The translations under genes and the position numbers were made by a program. A stretch of DNA of 45,555 bases, from NCBI GenBank assembly GCA_024277375.1, contig JAJRVD010000045.1, positions 1 to 45,555 on the forward strand. The letters run 5' to 3'. Positions 1 to 9,154 of this stretch are shown piece by piece (the stretch's first letter is position 1; each line of letters starts with the position of its first letter). Under the pieces are notes generated by a model. That model did not search any database. It was not told the origin of the DNA and saw only the letters and a program-made list of their open reading frames with translations. The stretch comes from Candidatus Omnitrophota bacterium. Its GTDB lineage: Bacteria > Omnitrophota > Gorgyraeia > Tantalellales > Tantalellaceae.

Positions 1-99
1 GCAAAACTCGTTGAGTATTGCTGATTTGCCATCAATACCGGCTTGCCTGTATCTCTCTCGTATCTTGTTTAGATACTCCTTCTTCGATTTCGTACCCAT
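1..99 (-). CDS. Transposase, N-terminal fragment (runs off the left edge)
   Basis: The reverse strand encodes 33 residues beginning MGTKSKKEYLNKIRERYR and remaining open to the edge. A lysine-rich start followed by an IRERYR-type segment and a 'K..ILNEFC' stretch resembles the N-terminus of integrase-core (DDE) transposases of IS elements, recognised from memory of the family. A strong ribosome site GGAGG at 106-110 sits six bases upstream of ATG 97-99; an in-frame ATG at 103-105 is too close to it. The catalytic part lies outside the window, so intactness cannot be judged. It marks the left end as a mobile-element-rich junction beside the glycan locus. Confidence 0.55.
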   Translation of the reverse strand, partial: MGTKSKKEYLNKIRERYRQAGIDGKSAILNEFC

Positions 100-158
100 A
101 TTCATCCTCCATTAACGGGTTAGATGAAATATGAGGCAATTCGCTTATGGCATTATAG

Positions 159-186
159 TTGCATTACTAAAGTAGCATGATAATAT
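159..186 (+). promoter_or_regulatory. Possible sigma-70-type promoter for the tail-fibre-like gene
   Basis: TTGCAT (159-164) and TAATAT (181-186) are separated by 16 bases, about 20 bases before the start codon at 207. A strong AGGGGGAG ribosome site lies just before that ATG. The match is by eye only and such matches are common in AT-rich DNA. Confidence 0.28.
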
Positions 187-206
187 TAATCTTTTAGGGG
201 GAGATT

Positions 207-746
207 ATGGGAAAGAATGCGATCATCAATGGTAGTTGCCAAGTAGCACAAAGAAGTGCGCCAACGATAACTGCAGGATACCAGTACGGTCAGGTAGATA
301 GGCTTGCATGTATGGCTGATGGAACGCCAACAGCGGGAACCATAGCCCAAGCCGCAACCACCCTTTTAGGCTCCACAGGTTATGCCAGTAACATATCTGG
401 ATTAACCACAGGCGCTGGTGGTGTGGCACATTGGCGCTACAGGATAGAAAGTCGTGATTGTCAGCGATTTATAGACCAAGCGGCTGTCTATTCTGCCAAG
501 GTTTATCACAATGTTGGCAGCAACATTAACTACACAATAACAATTAACATAGCTTCCGCTCAGGATAACTTTGCTGCCGTTACCGAAAAAGCTAAATTGT
601 CTGACGTATCTGTATCAACTGCCACAGAGACTACGCTAATTTTTTCCGTGGATGATATCGGTTCTTGCGGTAACGGTATCGAGATAGTAGTTGACGCAAC
701 TTGCGGAGCTGTGACGACAAAGGATTTCTATATCACCGAATTTTAG
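207..746 (+). CDS. Phage tail-fibre-like protein, likely truncated by frameshift
   Basis: The 179-residue product begins GKNAIINGSCQVAQR. The 'N.IINGxxxVAQR ... Y..DR' opening followed by a long threonine/alanine/glycine-rich beta-type region ending KDFYITEF is typical of phage tail-fibre or tail-spike-associated carbohydrate-binding modules (family knowledge). The start is ATG 207 with an excellent AGGGGGAG site. No other phage genes are present, so this is an orphan module or prophage remnant next to a glycan locus. The stop TAG at 744-746 follows a run of four T (741-744); removing one T would keep the frame open to 1036. The product is therefore probably a broken form of a protein of about 276 residues. 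The functional class is moderately sure, its role here unknown. Confidence 0.6.
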   Translation: MGKNAIINGSCQVAQRSAPTITAGYQYGQVDRLACMADGTPTAGTIAQAATTLLGSTGYASNISGLTTGAGGVAHWRYRIESRDCQRFIDQAAVYSAKVYHNVGSNINYTITINIASAQDNFAAVTEKAKLSDVSVSTATETTLIFSVDDIGSCGNGIEIVVDATCGAVTTKDFYITEF

Positions 747-1038
747 AGGCGCAGGAACGGTTACTAATGCCTCTGTGGCATTGCTAAGTTTGCCATTTGC
801 TCCAAAGAGAGATATGGTGAATGCAACTCTTGGGTGGTCGGGTCTAACGGATTTTCTGATCCATTCTGGTTCAGTTGGCCAACCCACCGACGGTTTAACG
901 GGCTATTTATACCCCAATGAAGGTGCGGTACTAGAGGCAAAAGATTCTGGTGGCGGGCTCTCAGCTGTTATAGCTGGAGGGGCTCTTTTGCGATCTAACA
1001 GTGCCGGTGCATACCTTGATTGTTCTAACGAATTGTAG
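747..1038 (+). pseudogene. Frame-shifted continuation of the tail-fibre-like gene
   Basis: In the +1 frame after the stop at 744-746 the reading stays open to TAG at 1036-1038. It encodes about 97 residues rich in Gly, Ser, Ala and Leu (RGAGTVTNASVALLSL..., ...GGALLRSNSAG...). The composition looks like real beta-rich structural coding and joins smoothly to ITEF if one T of the 741-744 run is dropped. A separate GTG start at 775 or ATG at 814 is possible but has no convincing ribosome site. I recognise no family in this part alone. Confidence 0.4.
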
Positions 1039-1329
1039 ACCTTTGCCTTCTGTGCAGAGAGTGCGTCACATAGCCTGAGCCGTCCATATGGGAGATTGAG
1101 CTGGGAAGGGAAGAAAAAGTTTGGTTGTGTGGGTTTACCTTGCGCAACCAAGCGTTGCAAAGTATCGCATACCTATGCTTCTCCGGTTGGTGACACCTTC
1201 TTTTAGCTCCCATATCGTTTTCAAACCCGTCCTTGCCACAAACCCATCTTTGCGTTTGCTCTCTTCATACCACCTCCTTGCTGTTTTTTTATACTAACTT
1301 TAGGGGCTTTCTGTAATACTGTTTGTTGT
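1039..1329. other. Intergenic region with possible transposase-start remnant
   Basis: No plus-strand gene is convincing here. On the minus strand GGAGG (1273-1277) precedes ATG (1266-1268) and a 15-codon frame reading MKRANAKMGLW that stops at 1221. That start resembles MDRVNGKKS of the transposase remnant at 15252, and both are preceded by an A-run plus AGCAAGGAGGT. This suggests a short relic of the same element type facing left. Nothing else is recognisable. No clear promoter for the gene at 1330 was found. Confidence 0.3.
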
Positions 1330-2355
1330 ATGAATTCTAAGAATAAAAAGATACTTATAACCGGAGCCGGGGGCTTTATCGGAGAGGCTTTCCTGAAATT
1401 TTTTTCAGGGAAAGGTTTGCATCTTACCGCAGTGGTTCATCATAAAGATGCCATAAACCGGCTGGAGGAAATCGCCGATATGGTTATCCTCGACTCTTTG
1501 GAAGACGAGGCAAAAGTCTGTGAGATTTTCAGAGATCAAGATGTAATCATCCATCTGGCCGCCCGTGTTCACCGGATGAAAGAAAACTTTAAGGGAAGCA
1601 AGATACTATATAAAAGCATTAACAGGGATATGACGGCGAGGGTTGCCAATGCGTGCCTTAAGGAATCTGTCCCAAAACTTGTTTTTGCGAGTTCGGTGGC
1701 TATATTTGGAAATTCAGGAGTAGGCTTTCTGGACGATGCTACCAAACCTAACCCCGCAACGGAATATGGGTTAAGCAAACTTGAAGCGGAAAAAGAGTTG
1801 GAGAAGATTTTTAACGGAAATGCCACTATTGAATGTCTTGTTCTTCGACTTCCGATGGTATATGGTCCCGGGAATAAGGGAAACTTCCTCAGGTTTTTAA
1901 ACATTGCCGCGCGCGGGTATCCACTTCCTTTGGGGCTGGCGAAGGGGAAAAGAAGTATGCTCTACATTGGGAATCTTTGCGATTCCATCCTAAAAATAGT
2001 GATGGATGATAGAAAAGGCAGGGAGACTGTTAAGAACTATTTTTTAAACGATGGGGAAGATTTGACCAGTAGCGAGCTTTATAAAATGGTATCCAGAATA
2101 TACAATGACAAAGAGGCGGTCTTTCCTTTTCCGGAAGTTTTATTAAGATTTGGTGGACAGGTTGGAACCGCATTGGAAAAATTGTTTGGCAGAAAACTGC
2201 CCTTTACCGCTAGTACCGTTTCGTCCCTTTTTGACGAGTGCTATTTTTCTTCAAAGCAGTTTTGTGAATATTATAATTGGCAACAGCCTTACGGAGTGGA
2301 AGAAGCCGTTACCGAAACCGTAAAATGGCATAAATCGCTAGCTAAAGAGGTTTAG
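1330..2355 (+). CDS. NAD-dependent sugar epimerase/reductase, extended SDR (WbpV/GNE-like)
   Basis: The 341-residue protein is an extended short-chain dehydrogenase/reductase acting on nucleotide sugars. It has the N-terminal Rossmann motif GAGGFIG (about 12-18), the active-site serine in FASSVAIFG (119-127), and the catalytic pair in YGLSK (Tyr146, Lys150). Length fits the family. Its direct junction with a WbpL-like initiating transferase (stop TAG followed immediately by GTG) parallels the WbpV-WbpL pairing of Pseudomonas O-antigen loci. There the reductase makes UDP-QuiNAc, or a relative makes UDP-GalNAc by C4 epimerisation. No 4,6-dehydratase partner is in the window, so the exact substrate is uncertain. 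It probably prepares the first sugar put on the lipid carrier. Confidence 0.85.
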   Translation: MNSKNKKILITGAGGFIGEAFLKFFSGKGLHLTAVVHHKDAINRLEEIADMVILDSLEDEAKVCEIFRDQDVIIHLAARVHRMKENFKGSKILYKSINRDMTARVANACLKESVPKLVFASSVAIFGNSGVGFLDDATKPNPATEYGLSKLEAEKELEKIFNGNATIECLVLRLPMVYGPGNKGNFLRFLNIAARGYPLPLGLAKGKRSMLYIGNLCDSILKIVMDDRKGRETVKNYFLNDGEDLTSSELYKMVSRIYNDKEAVFPFPEVLLRFGGQVGTALEKLFGRKLPFTASTVSSLFDECYFSSKQFCEYYNWQQPYGVEEAVTETVKWHKSLAKEV

Positions 2356-3378
2356 GTGGGTTTTGCGTCTGTTATTTTAACAGGATTTTTTTTTTCGGTT
2401 CTCCTTACATTTTTTGTGCGGAAGTATGCCATATCCCGTTCGATTATGGATCATCCCGACGAAAGAACCTCACATGATATCTCAACACCGAGGGGAGGAG
2501 GAGCCGCCTTTTATATTCTCTGGCTACTTTTTTTCCCGGTAGCTTTGCTAAACGGGTGGCTGAGCTGGCAACTGGCACTTACACTGGTACCCGGCTCCAT
2601 AGCCATTGGCGCAATAGGTATCTTTGACGATCATTATAAGATAAGAACGTCGGTACGGTTTCTAGTTCATATCTCCTCCGCCATTTTTACGGTTTGGGCA
2701 GGCTCCGGTTTCCCCAGTATGCTGATAAACGGTGCCGAGGTTTATCTTGGGGCATTCGGCTTTATTTTTGTGGTTTTATCAATTGCATGGTCGATTAATC
2801 TTTTTAACTTCTTGGATGGTATAGATACCTATGCATCTATGGAGGGAATAATGGTTCTTACTTCCGGAGGCTTTTTTTTTCTGCTTGCCGGCGGTTACGA
2901 TGAGGCGTTGCTTATCTTTTTTATTGTGGCATCAGTAACTGGTTTCCTTGTTTGGAATATCCCACCAGCAAAGATATTTATGGGCGATTGCGGATCTGGT
3001 TTTCTAGGTTTTATAATTGCCGTATTTGCCTACCTTGGTGAGATCAAGTATGGCATTCCGGTGGTGCTCTGGATTATCACCTACTCAGTTTTCTGGTTTG
3101 ATGCCTTGGTAACTCTGATTAGAAGATTTAGGGTGGGTGAAGAGTGGTATCGCCCGCATAAGAAACACGCGTATCAGCGCCTTTATCAGTCCGGTTGGGG
3201 ACATGGGAGAATATCCTTCTTCGCCTCTTTGCTAAACTTGGTGTTAATATGCCTTGCGGTTATCGGTTACTACTGGCCTACTCTTCAGGCATTGCTCCTG
3301 GTAGTATCTATCGGGTTAATGGCTACAGTTTATATGGCTATTGAGAGGAAAAACCCGATGTACGGGAAGATGGTGTAG
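2356..3378 (+). CDS. Polyprenyl-phosphate N-acetylhexosamine-1-phosphate transferase, WecA/WbpL-like
   Basis: This 340-residue integral membrane protein of the MraY/WecA family would transfer an N-acetylhexosamine-1-phosphate from UDP-sugar to undecaprenyl phosphate on the cytoplasmic face, starting a repeat unit. Visible family motifs are DHPDERTSHD...TPRGGG (32-49), the metal-binding DD in FDDHYKIR (91-92), NFLDGID (151-157), FMGDCGSG (208-215) and a late PHKKHAYQRL loop. About ten hydrophobic helices are spread through the chain. The start is GTG 2356, abutting the upstream stop; translation is probably coupled. galE follows after four bases. It is one of two initiating transferases in the window, the other being at 4646. 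Confidence 0.9.
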   Translation: MGFASVILTGFFFSVLLTFFVRKYAISRSIMDHPDERTSHDISTPRGGGAAFYILWLLFFPVALLNGWLSWQLALTLVPGSIAIGAIGIFDDHYKIRTSVRFLVHISSAIFTVWAGSGFPSMLINGAEVYLGAFGFIFVVLSIAWSINLFNFLDGIDTYASMEGIMVLTSGGFFFLLAGGYDEALLIFFIVASVTGFLVWNIPPAKIFMGDCGSGFLGFIIAVFAYLGEIKYGIPVVLWIITYSVFWFDALVTLIRRFRVGEEWYRPHKKHAYQRLYQSGWGHGRISFFASLLNLVLICLAVIGYYWPTLQALLLVVSIGLMATVYMAIERKNPMYGKMV

Positions 3379-3382
3379 GGCG

Positions 3383-4354
3383 ATGATTTTCATTGCGGGC
3401 GGTGCGGGGTACATTGGTTCCCACACAAATAAGATGTTAAGTCGCGAGGGCTATGAGACATGTGTTTTCGATAACCTCGTTTCTGGACACAAAGATTTTG
3501 TTAAGTGGGGGAAGTTTTTCGAAGGTGATCTTGCGGATAAAAAAAGTCTGCGGGACTGTTTCAAACAGAATCGAATAGAGGCCGTGATGCACTTCAGCGC
3601 ATTTGCTTACGTTGGGGAGTCGGTTCTAAATCCAGCGAAATACTATATTAATAATGTCGCAAATACGCTTAATCTTCTTGAGGTAATGGTCGAGTTTGGT
3701 GTGAAGATGTTTGTGTTTTCGTCAACCTGCGCTACTTACGGTCTACCACAGACTGAATTTATTACGGAAGAGCATCAGCAAAACCCTATCAGTCCGTATG
3801 GTAAAAGCAAGCTCATGGTTGAGAATATCCTGAAGGACTTCAATAGGGCGTATGGGATAGAGTACGTTAACCTTAGGTACTTCAATGCCGCAGGTGCTGA
3901 CCCGGAAGGAGAGCTGGGGGAAAGGCATAACCCTGAGACCCACCTTATACCGCTCACCATCTTGGCGGCACTCGGGCGACGGGACAGTATACAGGTTTTT
4001 GGTACAGATTACCCAACAAAAGACGGCACATGCGTGCGTGATTACATTCATGTGGCAGACCTCGCCGATGCACATATTTTGGCTCTTGAACAGCTGATGG
4101 AGAACAAAGGAAGTGGTTCCTTTAACCTTTCTAACGCAAGAGGTCATTCCATCAGAGAGATAATCGAACAGGTCAAGGCTGTTTCCAAAAACGACTTCAA
4201 GGTGGTAGATAAGGCAAGGCGGGCAGGCGACCCCCCCATACTGGTGGGGGATGCCACCAAAGCAAAATCTGTGCTTGGCTGGAACCCAAAGTTTGACGAT
4301 ATCTCCGCCATAGTGAAGACAGCATGGAATTGGCATACAAAAGACTCTTGCTGA
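3383..4354 (+). CDS. galE: UDP-glucose 4-epimerase
   Basis: The 323-residue extended SDR has GGAGYIGSH at residues 6-14 (NAD binding), SSTCATYG at 113-120, catalytic Tyr139 and Lys143 in SPYGKSK, the NLRYFNAAGADP segment and the GDGTCVRDYIHV-like region (here KDGTCVRDYIHV). All are hallmarks of GalE, which interconverts UDP-Glc and UDP-Gal (sometimes the N-acetyl forms). ATG 3383 is chosen because it begins exactly at the Rossmann strand MIFIAGGAGYIG; a longer in-frame start at 3341 would overlap the upstream gene. The gene is four bases downstream of the WbpL-like gene and ends the first transcription unit; 291 bases follow before the next gene. Confidence 0.93.
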   Translation: MIFIAGGAGYIGSHTNKMLSREGYETCVFDNLVSGHKDFVKWGKFFEGDLADKKSLRDCFKQNRIEAVMHFSAFAYVGESVLNPAKYYINNVANTLNLLEVMVEFGVKMFVFSSTCATYGLPQTEFITEEHQQNPISPYGKSKLMVENILKDFNRAYGIEYVNLRYFNAAGADPEGELGERHNPETHLIPLTILAALGRRDSIQVFGTDYPTKDGTCVRDYIHVADLADAHILALEQLMENKGSGSFNLSNARGHSIREIIEQVKAVSKNDFKVVDKARRAGDPPILVGDATKAKSVLGWNPKFDDISAIVKTAWNWHTKDSC

Positions 4355-4645
4355 CTTTTGGTACGGAGCATACGCGTCAATGGCGGAGCAAAAATGTGCC
4401 TACGCACGGTTTAACTGGAACATATAGCGTTGTGGATAGCGCAGTGTTTATTCGCCCTTCACCTTAGCCATATCAGGCGTTTTCTGGTTCTGGTTTAAGC
4501 TCTATTTAAACCCGTTTTCTAGTAGATTTATAGTGTGAGATATTAATTAAAGGTGTTTCTTGTCTTTGCATAAAAGTAGGATTCATTCATGAGAGCCTCC
4601 GTTTATTGTGTGGATATGTTAAGAAAGTAGATATAGAATGCTACC
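4355..4645. other. Intergenic region, no gene seen
   Basis: These 291 bases contain stops in all plus frames and no convincing small gene. Since the downstream transferase has no close upstream partner, a promoter probably lies here, but I could not pick one -35/-10 pair with confidence. No strong hairpin-plus-T-run terminator for galE was found. Confidence 0.3.
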
Positions 4646-6106
4646 ATGTGGGACGGGTTTTTTGTAAAAATTATTAAAGAGAAAGGGAGGATTTTACTAC
4701 TCTCTGATTTGATAATTATCTTTATCGTCTTTATTGTTTCTTACTACGTTCGTGCAGTTTTGGGTGGCTACATTGAAGGTTTGGTCCCGATAAGTGATTT
4801 GGGGCAGTATGCAAGGGGTGGGTTTGTTTTCAGTATAATTTGGGTATTTCTTATCTGGAATGATGGTGGCTACCAATCAGGGGTCTGGGGGTTGAATATT
4901 GGTGCTTTTCGTTTAAGGGGTGTTGCATCTTCTGGGGCATACGCACTTGCCATATTAATGATTATTTCTTTCCTTTATCGAGGGATGCTTCTTTCTCGCC
5001 TAGTTTATCTGTTTGGTTTTTTGTTTTCCATGGGTCTATTGCTACTCTCAAGGTATTTATTTAAAAACCTCGAACGAAGCTTAGCCAAACGCGATATCAA
5101 GGTACACGGTATTGTTGTTGTTGGCATGAATGATGAAGTTCGGAAGTTTTTGAAGCTATGCTCTGCTAACATTATTGCGGGTAAGTTTCTTGGGAAGTTG
5201 TCGTGGCATAAGGATAGTTCCTCGACCAGTGATTTAATTCCAGAGTTGGGTCCTGTCGATGCGGTAGAGGTATTACACGAAAAGCATAATTTTGATATGG
5301 TTGTTGTTCCACCTCAGGATAAGTCCGACTTAAAAAGCAATGAGTACGATGAGAAGATTATTAATCTGGTCAATTTTTGCGATGAGAAAGGCATAGTTCT
5401 TTACATGCTTCCCGGTTCTTATGATGTCGCTGTGTCCAAGCATGAGGTAGGTAGCTTTTCCGGAATTCCTCTCATAAGGCTAAGGGATACTTCTTTGCAC
5501 CCTGTTTATGCAGTTTTTAAATCTCTAATAGAATGCGTAGTAGCCATCTTGGTGTTAGTCATTGGAGCTCCAATATGGTTTATCTTGGCAATACGGATTA
5601 AGCTGGATAGCAAAGGAGTAATTTTTTTCAAACAGGTTCGTGCTGGAGTGCATGGGAAGCCGTTCACCATGTATAAGTTTAGAACGATGAAAGATAATGC
5701 AGAGGCATCTCTTCCAAATCTGATTAGCATGGACAAACTGGATGAACCAGTTTTTAAAATAAAGAATGACCCGCGCGTTACCGGGTTCGGTAAGTTTTTG
5801 AGACGAACAGGTCTGGATGAAATTCCACAACTGCTTAACGTTATTAAAGGAGAAATGAGCATTGTTGGTCCAAGACCTGAAGAAGTGAAAATAGTTTCTA
5901 AGTACAATCCTTATCAGAGGAGGAGGCTTAAGGCTAAGCCAGGCATTACAGGTTTTCAGCAGATAATGAATCGAGGGGAGCCAGATCTATCAGAGAGAAT
6001 AAAACATGATTTGAATTACCTGAAACATCAGGGACCTATATTGGATTTATATATAATTTTTAAGACTATTGGTGTAATGTTCAAGGGCAAGGGCGTTACA
6101 CACTAA
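4646..6106 (+). CDS. Undecaprenyl-phosphate hexose-1-phosphate transferase (WbaP/WcaJ-like)
   Basis: This 486-residue polyprenyl-phosphate hexose-1-phosphate transferase has the usual full-length layout. Four or five N-terminal membrane helices (to about 140) are followed by a central nucleotide-binding-like domain (about 150-270), then a reentrant membrane segment and the catalytic C-terminal bacterial sugar transferase domain. Catalytic-domain marks are KQVRAGVHGKPFTMYKFRTM, RVTGFGKFLRRTGLDEIPQLLNV, GEMSIVGPRPE and KPGITGF. It would load a hexose-1-phosphate (Glc, Gal or a diacetamido sugar) onto the lipid carrier. The N-terminal half differs from the shorter PglC-like enzymes. Start ATG 4646 has a weak ribosome site. 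It stands alone between two gaps, so it may have its own promoter. Confidence 0.92.
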   Translation: MWDGFFVKIIKEKGRILLLSDLIIIFIVFIVSYYVRAVLGGYIEGLVPISDLGQYARGGFVFSIIWVFLIWNDGGYQSGVWGLNIGAFRLRGVASSGAYALAILMIISFLYRGMLLSRLVYLFGFLFSMGLLLLSRYLFKNLERSLAKRDIKVHGIVVVGMNDEVRKFLKLCSANIIAGKFLGKLSWHKDSSSTSDLIPELGPVDAVEVLHEKHNFDMVVVPPQDKSDLKSNEYDEKIINLVNFCDEKGIVLYMLPGSYDVAVSKHEVGSFSGIPLIRLRDTSLHPVYAVFKSLIECVVAILVLVIGAPIWFILAIRIKLDSKGVIFFKQVRAGVHGKPFTMYKFRTMKDNAEASLPNLISMDKLDEPVFKIKNDPRVTGFGKFLRRTGLDEIPQLLNVIKGEMSIVGPRPEEVKIVSKYNPYQRRRLKAKPGITGFQQIMNRGEPDLSERIKHDLNYLKHQGPILDLYIIFKTIGVMFKGKGVTH

Positions 6107-6336
6107 ATTTATAGAAGCTTTTAATATAATAGAATGGATAAATCTAACACTGCGACGAAGCATCATAACAGCCTTGGGGATTTCTCTTACCCACCAGTCG
6201 TATGCGCGCAAGAACTTATCTTTCTTGGTGCTACAGTTTGCATGGCTGTAGTGATGGTTTTGGGTCAAAGGTTTTTATGGAAGAGGGAATTGACTTGTCG
6301 ATGCTATAGGGTCAACGTTTTTGAAGGTGATATTGA

Positions 6337-7485
6337 GTGCGCGAAGTAATACCTCTTTCTATTCCGGTAATCTCAGGTAATGAATGGGCATACGTCAAGG
6401 AATGTCTTGATAGCGGTTGGGTTTCTTTCGGCTCCTATGTGGATAGATTCGAAGATGATTTCAAGAAGTATGTAGGTTCAAAGTATGCGGTTGCTCTTGT
6501 TAATGGAACTTCAGCACTTCACTTGAGCCTCATCACACTTGGTGCTGAACCTGAAGATGAAGTCTTGGTGCCAAGTCTTACATTCATCGCTACAGTTAAT
6601 GTTGTGAGGTATTGCTCGGCAAGCCCAGTTTTTATTGATTGCGACTCAGACACTCTTTGCATTAACCCTAAAAGGGTTGAGGAGTTTCTTGAAAAGGAAA
6701 CGGAGTTGAAGAGTGACGGCTATTCCTACAACAAGAAAACAGGCAAGCGTATAAAAGTGCTTATAGTTGTGCATATGTATGGTCATCCTGCGGATATGGA
6801 TTCTTTGGTGAGGATATCTAAAAAATATAATATCTCACTTGTTGAGGATGCGACGGAAAGCCTTGGATCGGAGTATAGAGGGAAAAAAACAGGCTGTTTT
6901 GGCGATGTTGCCTGTTTTTCCTTTAATGCTAATAAGATAATTACGACAGGCGGCGGCGGGATGCTTGTTACTGACAATGAGGCGATAGCTAAAAGGGTTA
7001 AGTATCTATCACAGCAAGCAAAAAGTGATAGCATCGAATATACACATGACGATATCGGATACAATTACAGGCTTACGAACATTCAGTCTGCCATAGGAGT
7101 TGCCCAGTTAGAGAAGATTGAAGAGTTTGTTTCTATAAAACGGAAAAACTTTGAAGCGTACAAAGAACTGTTGGATGACTTGCCGAATGTAAAGCTGTTG
7201 TCCGAGATGGAATGGGCAAAGAGCAATTACTGGCTCTACACGCTAAAGGTTTCTGCTGAAAAAAGGGAGCCTCTGATGGCATATTTAAATTCATCCGGCA
7301 TTCAGGTTAGGCCTGTTTGGAAGCCGATACACACACACCAAATGTATCAGGGATTTCAAAAGGGGCCTCTTAAAAACTCAATGAACGCATATGAAACAGG
7401 TATTAATATTCCATGTAGTACTAATCTCAAGGGTGATGAGGTTAAAGCTGTTGCAGGGAAAATTCGAGAATTTTTAAAGAAGTGA
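6337..7485 (+). CDS. legC: PLP-dependent aminotransferase, LegC type
   Basis: The 382-residue DegT/DnrJ/EryC1-type aminotransferase matches the LegC subgroup, which aminates C4 of a 4-keto-6-deoxy nucleotide sugar (GDP- or UDP-linked) in legionaminic acid synthesis. The opening [13 protein letters not shown], the NGTSALHL phosphate-binding region (56-63), the Glu170-Asp171 pair that meets the pyridine nitrogen, and the PLP-binding Lys200 in [15 protein letters not shown] are all present. The start is GTG 6337 with GAAGGTGA upstream. The next gene overlaps by four bases (GTGA). It begins a tight six-gene block with NeuD-, NeuB-, NeuC- and NeuA-like members, which fixes the pathway assignment. 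The matching 4,6-dehydratase (LegB) is not in this window. Confidence 0.88.
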   Translation: MREVIPLSIPVISGNEWAYVKECLDSGWVSFGSYVDRFEDDFKKYVGSKYAVALVNGTSALHLSLITLGAEPEDEVLVPSLTFIATVNVVRYCSASPVFIDCDSDTLCINPKRVEEFLEKETELKSDGYSYNKKTGKRIKVLIVVHMYGHPADMDSLVRISKKYNISLVEDATESLGSEYRGKKTGCFGDVACFSFNANKIITTGGGGMLVTDNEAIAKRVKYLSQQAKSDSIEYTHDDIGYNYRLTNIQSAIGVAQLEKIEEFVSIKRKNFEAYKELLDDLPNVKLLSEMEWAKSNYWLYTLKVSAEKREPLMAYLNSSGIQVRPVWKPIHTHQMYQGFQKGPLKNSMNAYETGINIPCSTNLKGDEVKAVAGKIREFLKK

Positions 7486-8108
7486 AAAAAGGATTAATGA
7501 TTGGCGGTGGCGGTCATGCCAGGGTTTTACTTGATATGCTCAAAAACTTTACCGATTACCGGATGGAAGGAATTCTTGACCCTAATATTGATAAGGGGAG
7601 CATGGTTGATTCCATTCCAATTCTTGGGGGCGACGACCTACTTGAGAGCTTTCTGGTGGAAGATATAAAAGCCGTTTTTATAGGTATTGGGAGTACAGGA
7701 GAGAATAGCCTAAGAACCAGACTGTATGATGAGGTTGCAGGAATGGGGTTTGATATACCATTCCTTATTCATTCAGATGCGATCGTTTCTTCTGGAGCGG
7801 TGCTTTCGAAAGGGGTGCAGGTGATGGCCGCGGCAGTAGTCCATGTTGGGGCCGAACTTGAAGAAAATTGCGTCATCAACACTGGCACCGTTGTTGAGCA
7901 TGATTGTGCTATTGGTAAACACTCATTTGTGGCTAGCGGGGCAATCTTATCTGGAGGGTGCGAGATAGGTAATGGCGTATTTATTGGAGCTGGGGCCACT
8001 GTTATTCAGGGAGTTAAGATTGGCAATGGTGCGGTGGTGGGTGCAGGAGCAGTTGTTCTAAAAGATGTTGCGGATAATGTTACTGTTGTCGGGGTTCCGG
8101 CAAAATGA
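7482..8108 (+). CDS. NeuD/PglD-like sugar acetyltransferase
   Basis: The 208-residue protein has an N-terminal [11 protein letters not shown] Rossmann-like half and a C-terminal left-handed beta-helix of hexapeptide repeats (for example [49 protein letters not shown]). The catalytic-base histidine is in VEHD. NeuD and PglD belong here: NeuD O-acetylates sialic acid, PglD N-acetylates a UDP-4-amino sugar. Placed directly after LegC and with no GNAT-type LegH nearby, it most likely performs the C4 N-acetylation step (inference). The GTG start at 7482 overlaps the LegC stop; its own end overlaps the next start (ATGA). Confidence 0.86.
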   Translation: MKKGLMIGGGGHARVLLDMLKNFTDYRMEGILDPNIDKGSMVDSIPILGGDDLLESFLVEDIKAVFIGIGSTGENSLRTRLYDEVAGMGFDIPFLIHSDAIVSSGAVLSKGVQVMAAAVVHVGAELEENCVINTGTVVEHDCAIGKHSFVASGAILSGGCEIGNGVFIGAGATVIQGVKIGNGAVVGAGAVVLKDVADNVTVVGVPAK

Positions 8109-9154
8109 AACCGTTTATTATTGCGGAAGCAGGCATAAACCACAATGGTGATATTAATACTGCATATAAGCTTATTGATGTGGCTATTGATGCTGGAGCT
8201 GATTCCGTAAAGTTTCAGACTTTGAATACTGAAAAGCTTGTAAGTCGTTATGCACCAAAAGCGGAATATCAAGATAAAAATATCGGTGTCAACGATAGCC
8301 AGTTTGTGATGCTCAAAAAACTAGAGCTTTCTTGTTCTGAGTTTGAAAAACTTAAAGAATATTGCGATACAAAAGGTATACTTTTTCTTTCTACGCCGTT
8401 CGATGAAGAAAGCTCGGATTTTCTTGAATCTATCGGGATGAAAGTTTTTAAAATTCCGTCTGGAGAGGTTGCAAACAAACCTTTGATAGAGCATATCGCA
8501 AAAAAGGGGAAACCGATAATCCTCTCAACCGGGATGTCGTTTCTTGCCGAGGTAGAAGAAGCTATAGGGTGGATAAATGAATGCTGTGTTTCCGTAAGAA
8601 GCAAAGAGAAACTAGGGGACTACCGGTTTAGTGTTCCGTTAACTATTCTTCACTGTGTTTCAAACTATCCAACACCGCCGGAAGATGTTAACCTGCTCGC
8701 CATGAAAACCATGGAGGCCGCTTTTGGGCTTCCGGTTGGTTATTCCGACCATACTGCTGGGATAGAGATATCTGTTGGTGCAGTGGCTTTGGGAGCCATT
8801 GTCATAGAAAAGCATTTTACGCTCGATAAAAATATGGATGGCCCAGACCATAGTGCCAGTCTTGACCCTGCCGAATTAAAGGCTATGGTAAGTGCTATTA
8901 GGAATATGGAAAAGGCTTTGGGAGATGGTCTAAAGCAACCGGCTCCAAGCGAATTCAACGTTAGGGATGTCGCAAGAAAGAGCCTCGTCGCGGCGAGAGC
9001 AATAAAGGCTGGGGAAAAAATTAAAGAAGAGGATATAGTCATAAAAAGACCTGGCACCGGAATCCTTCCAAAACTCAGGGGGTCGGTAATTGGCACAAAA
9101 GCAACCCGTGATATAAGGGTAGATTCGGTGATTGTTCCGGAAGATTTTGAGTGA
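8105..9154 (+). CDS. legI: Legionaminic/neuraminic acid synthase (NeuB family, LegI-like)
   Basis: This 349-residue synthase condenses phosphoenolpyruvate with a 6-deoxy-diacetamido hexose to give a nine-carbon acid. It starts [12 protein letters not shown], has [40 protein letters not shown] and [15 protein letters not shown], all typical of NeuB, then a C-terminal SAF antifreeze-like domain (about 285-345) with [15 protein letters not shown] and KRPGTGI. The full two-domain length separates it from the shorter paralogue at 31785. Overlapping starts on both sides (ATGA, TGATG) show tight coupling with the NeuD-like and NeuC-like genes. Legionaminic rather than neuraminic acid is inferred from the LegC and LegE neighbours. 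Confidence 0.9.
   Translation: MKPFIIAEAGINHNGDINTAYKLIDVAIDAGADSVKFQTLNTEKLVSRYAPKAEYQDKNIGVNDSQFVMLKKLELSCSEFEKLKEYCDTKGILFLSTPFDEESSDFLESIGMKVFKIPSGEVANKPLIEHIAKKGKPIILSTGMSFLAEVEEAIGWINECCVSVRSKEKLGDYRFSVPLTILHCVSNYPTPPEDVNLLAMKTMEAAFGLPVGYSDHTAGIEISVGAVALGAIVIEKHFTLDKNMDGPDHSASLDPAELKAMVSAIRNMEKALGDGLKQPAPSEFNVRDVARKSLVAARAIKAGEKIKEEDIVIKRPGTGILPKLRGSVIGTKATRDIRVDSVIVPEDFE

Noticed and set aside
3743-4336. Long minus-strand open frame (197 codons) inside galE
   Set aside because: It is fully antisense to a clear GalE with catalytic motifs, and its translation is Cys/His-rich with no domain sense.
6134-6349. 71-codon plus-strand frame between the transferase and LegC genes
   Set aside because: No ribosome site, overlaps the LegC start, no recognisable motif; a TATAAT at 6125-6130 just before it has no matching -35 at proper distance.
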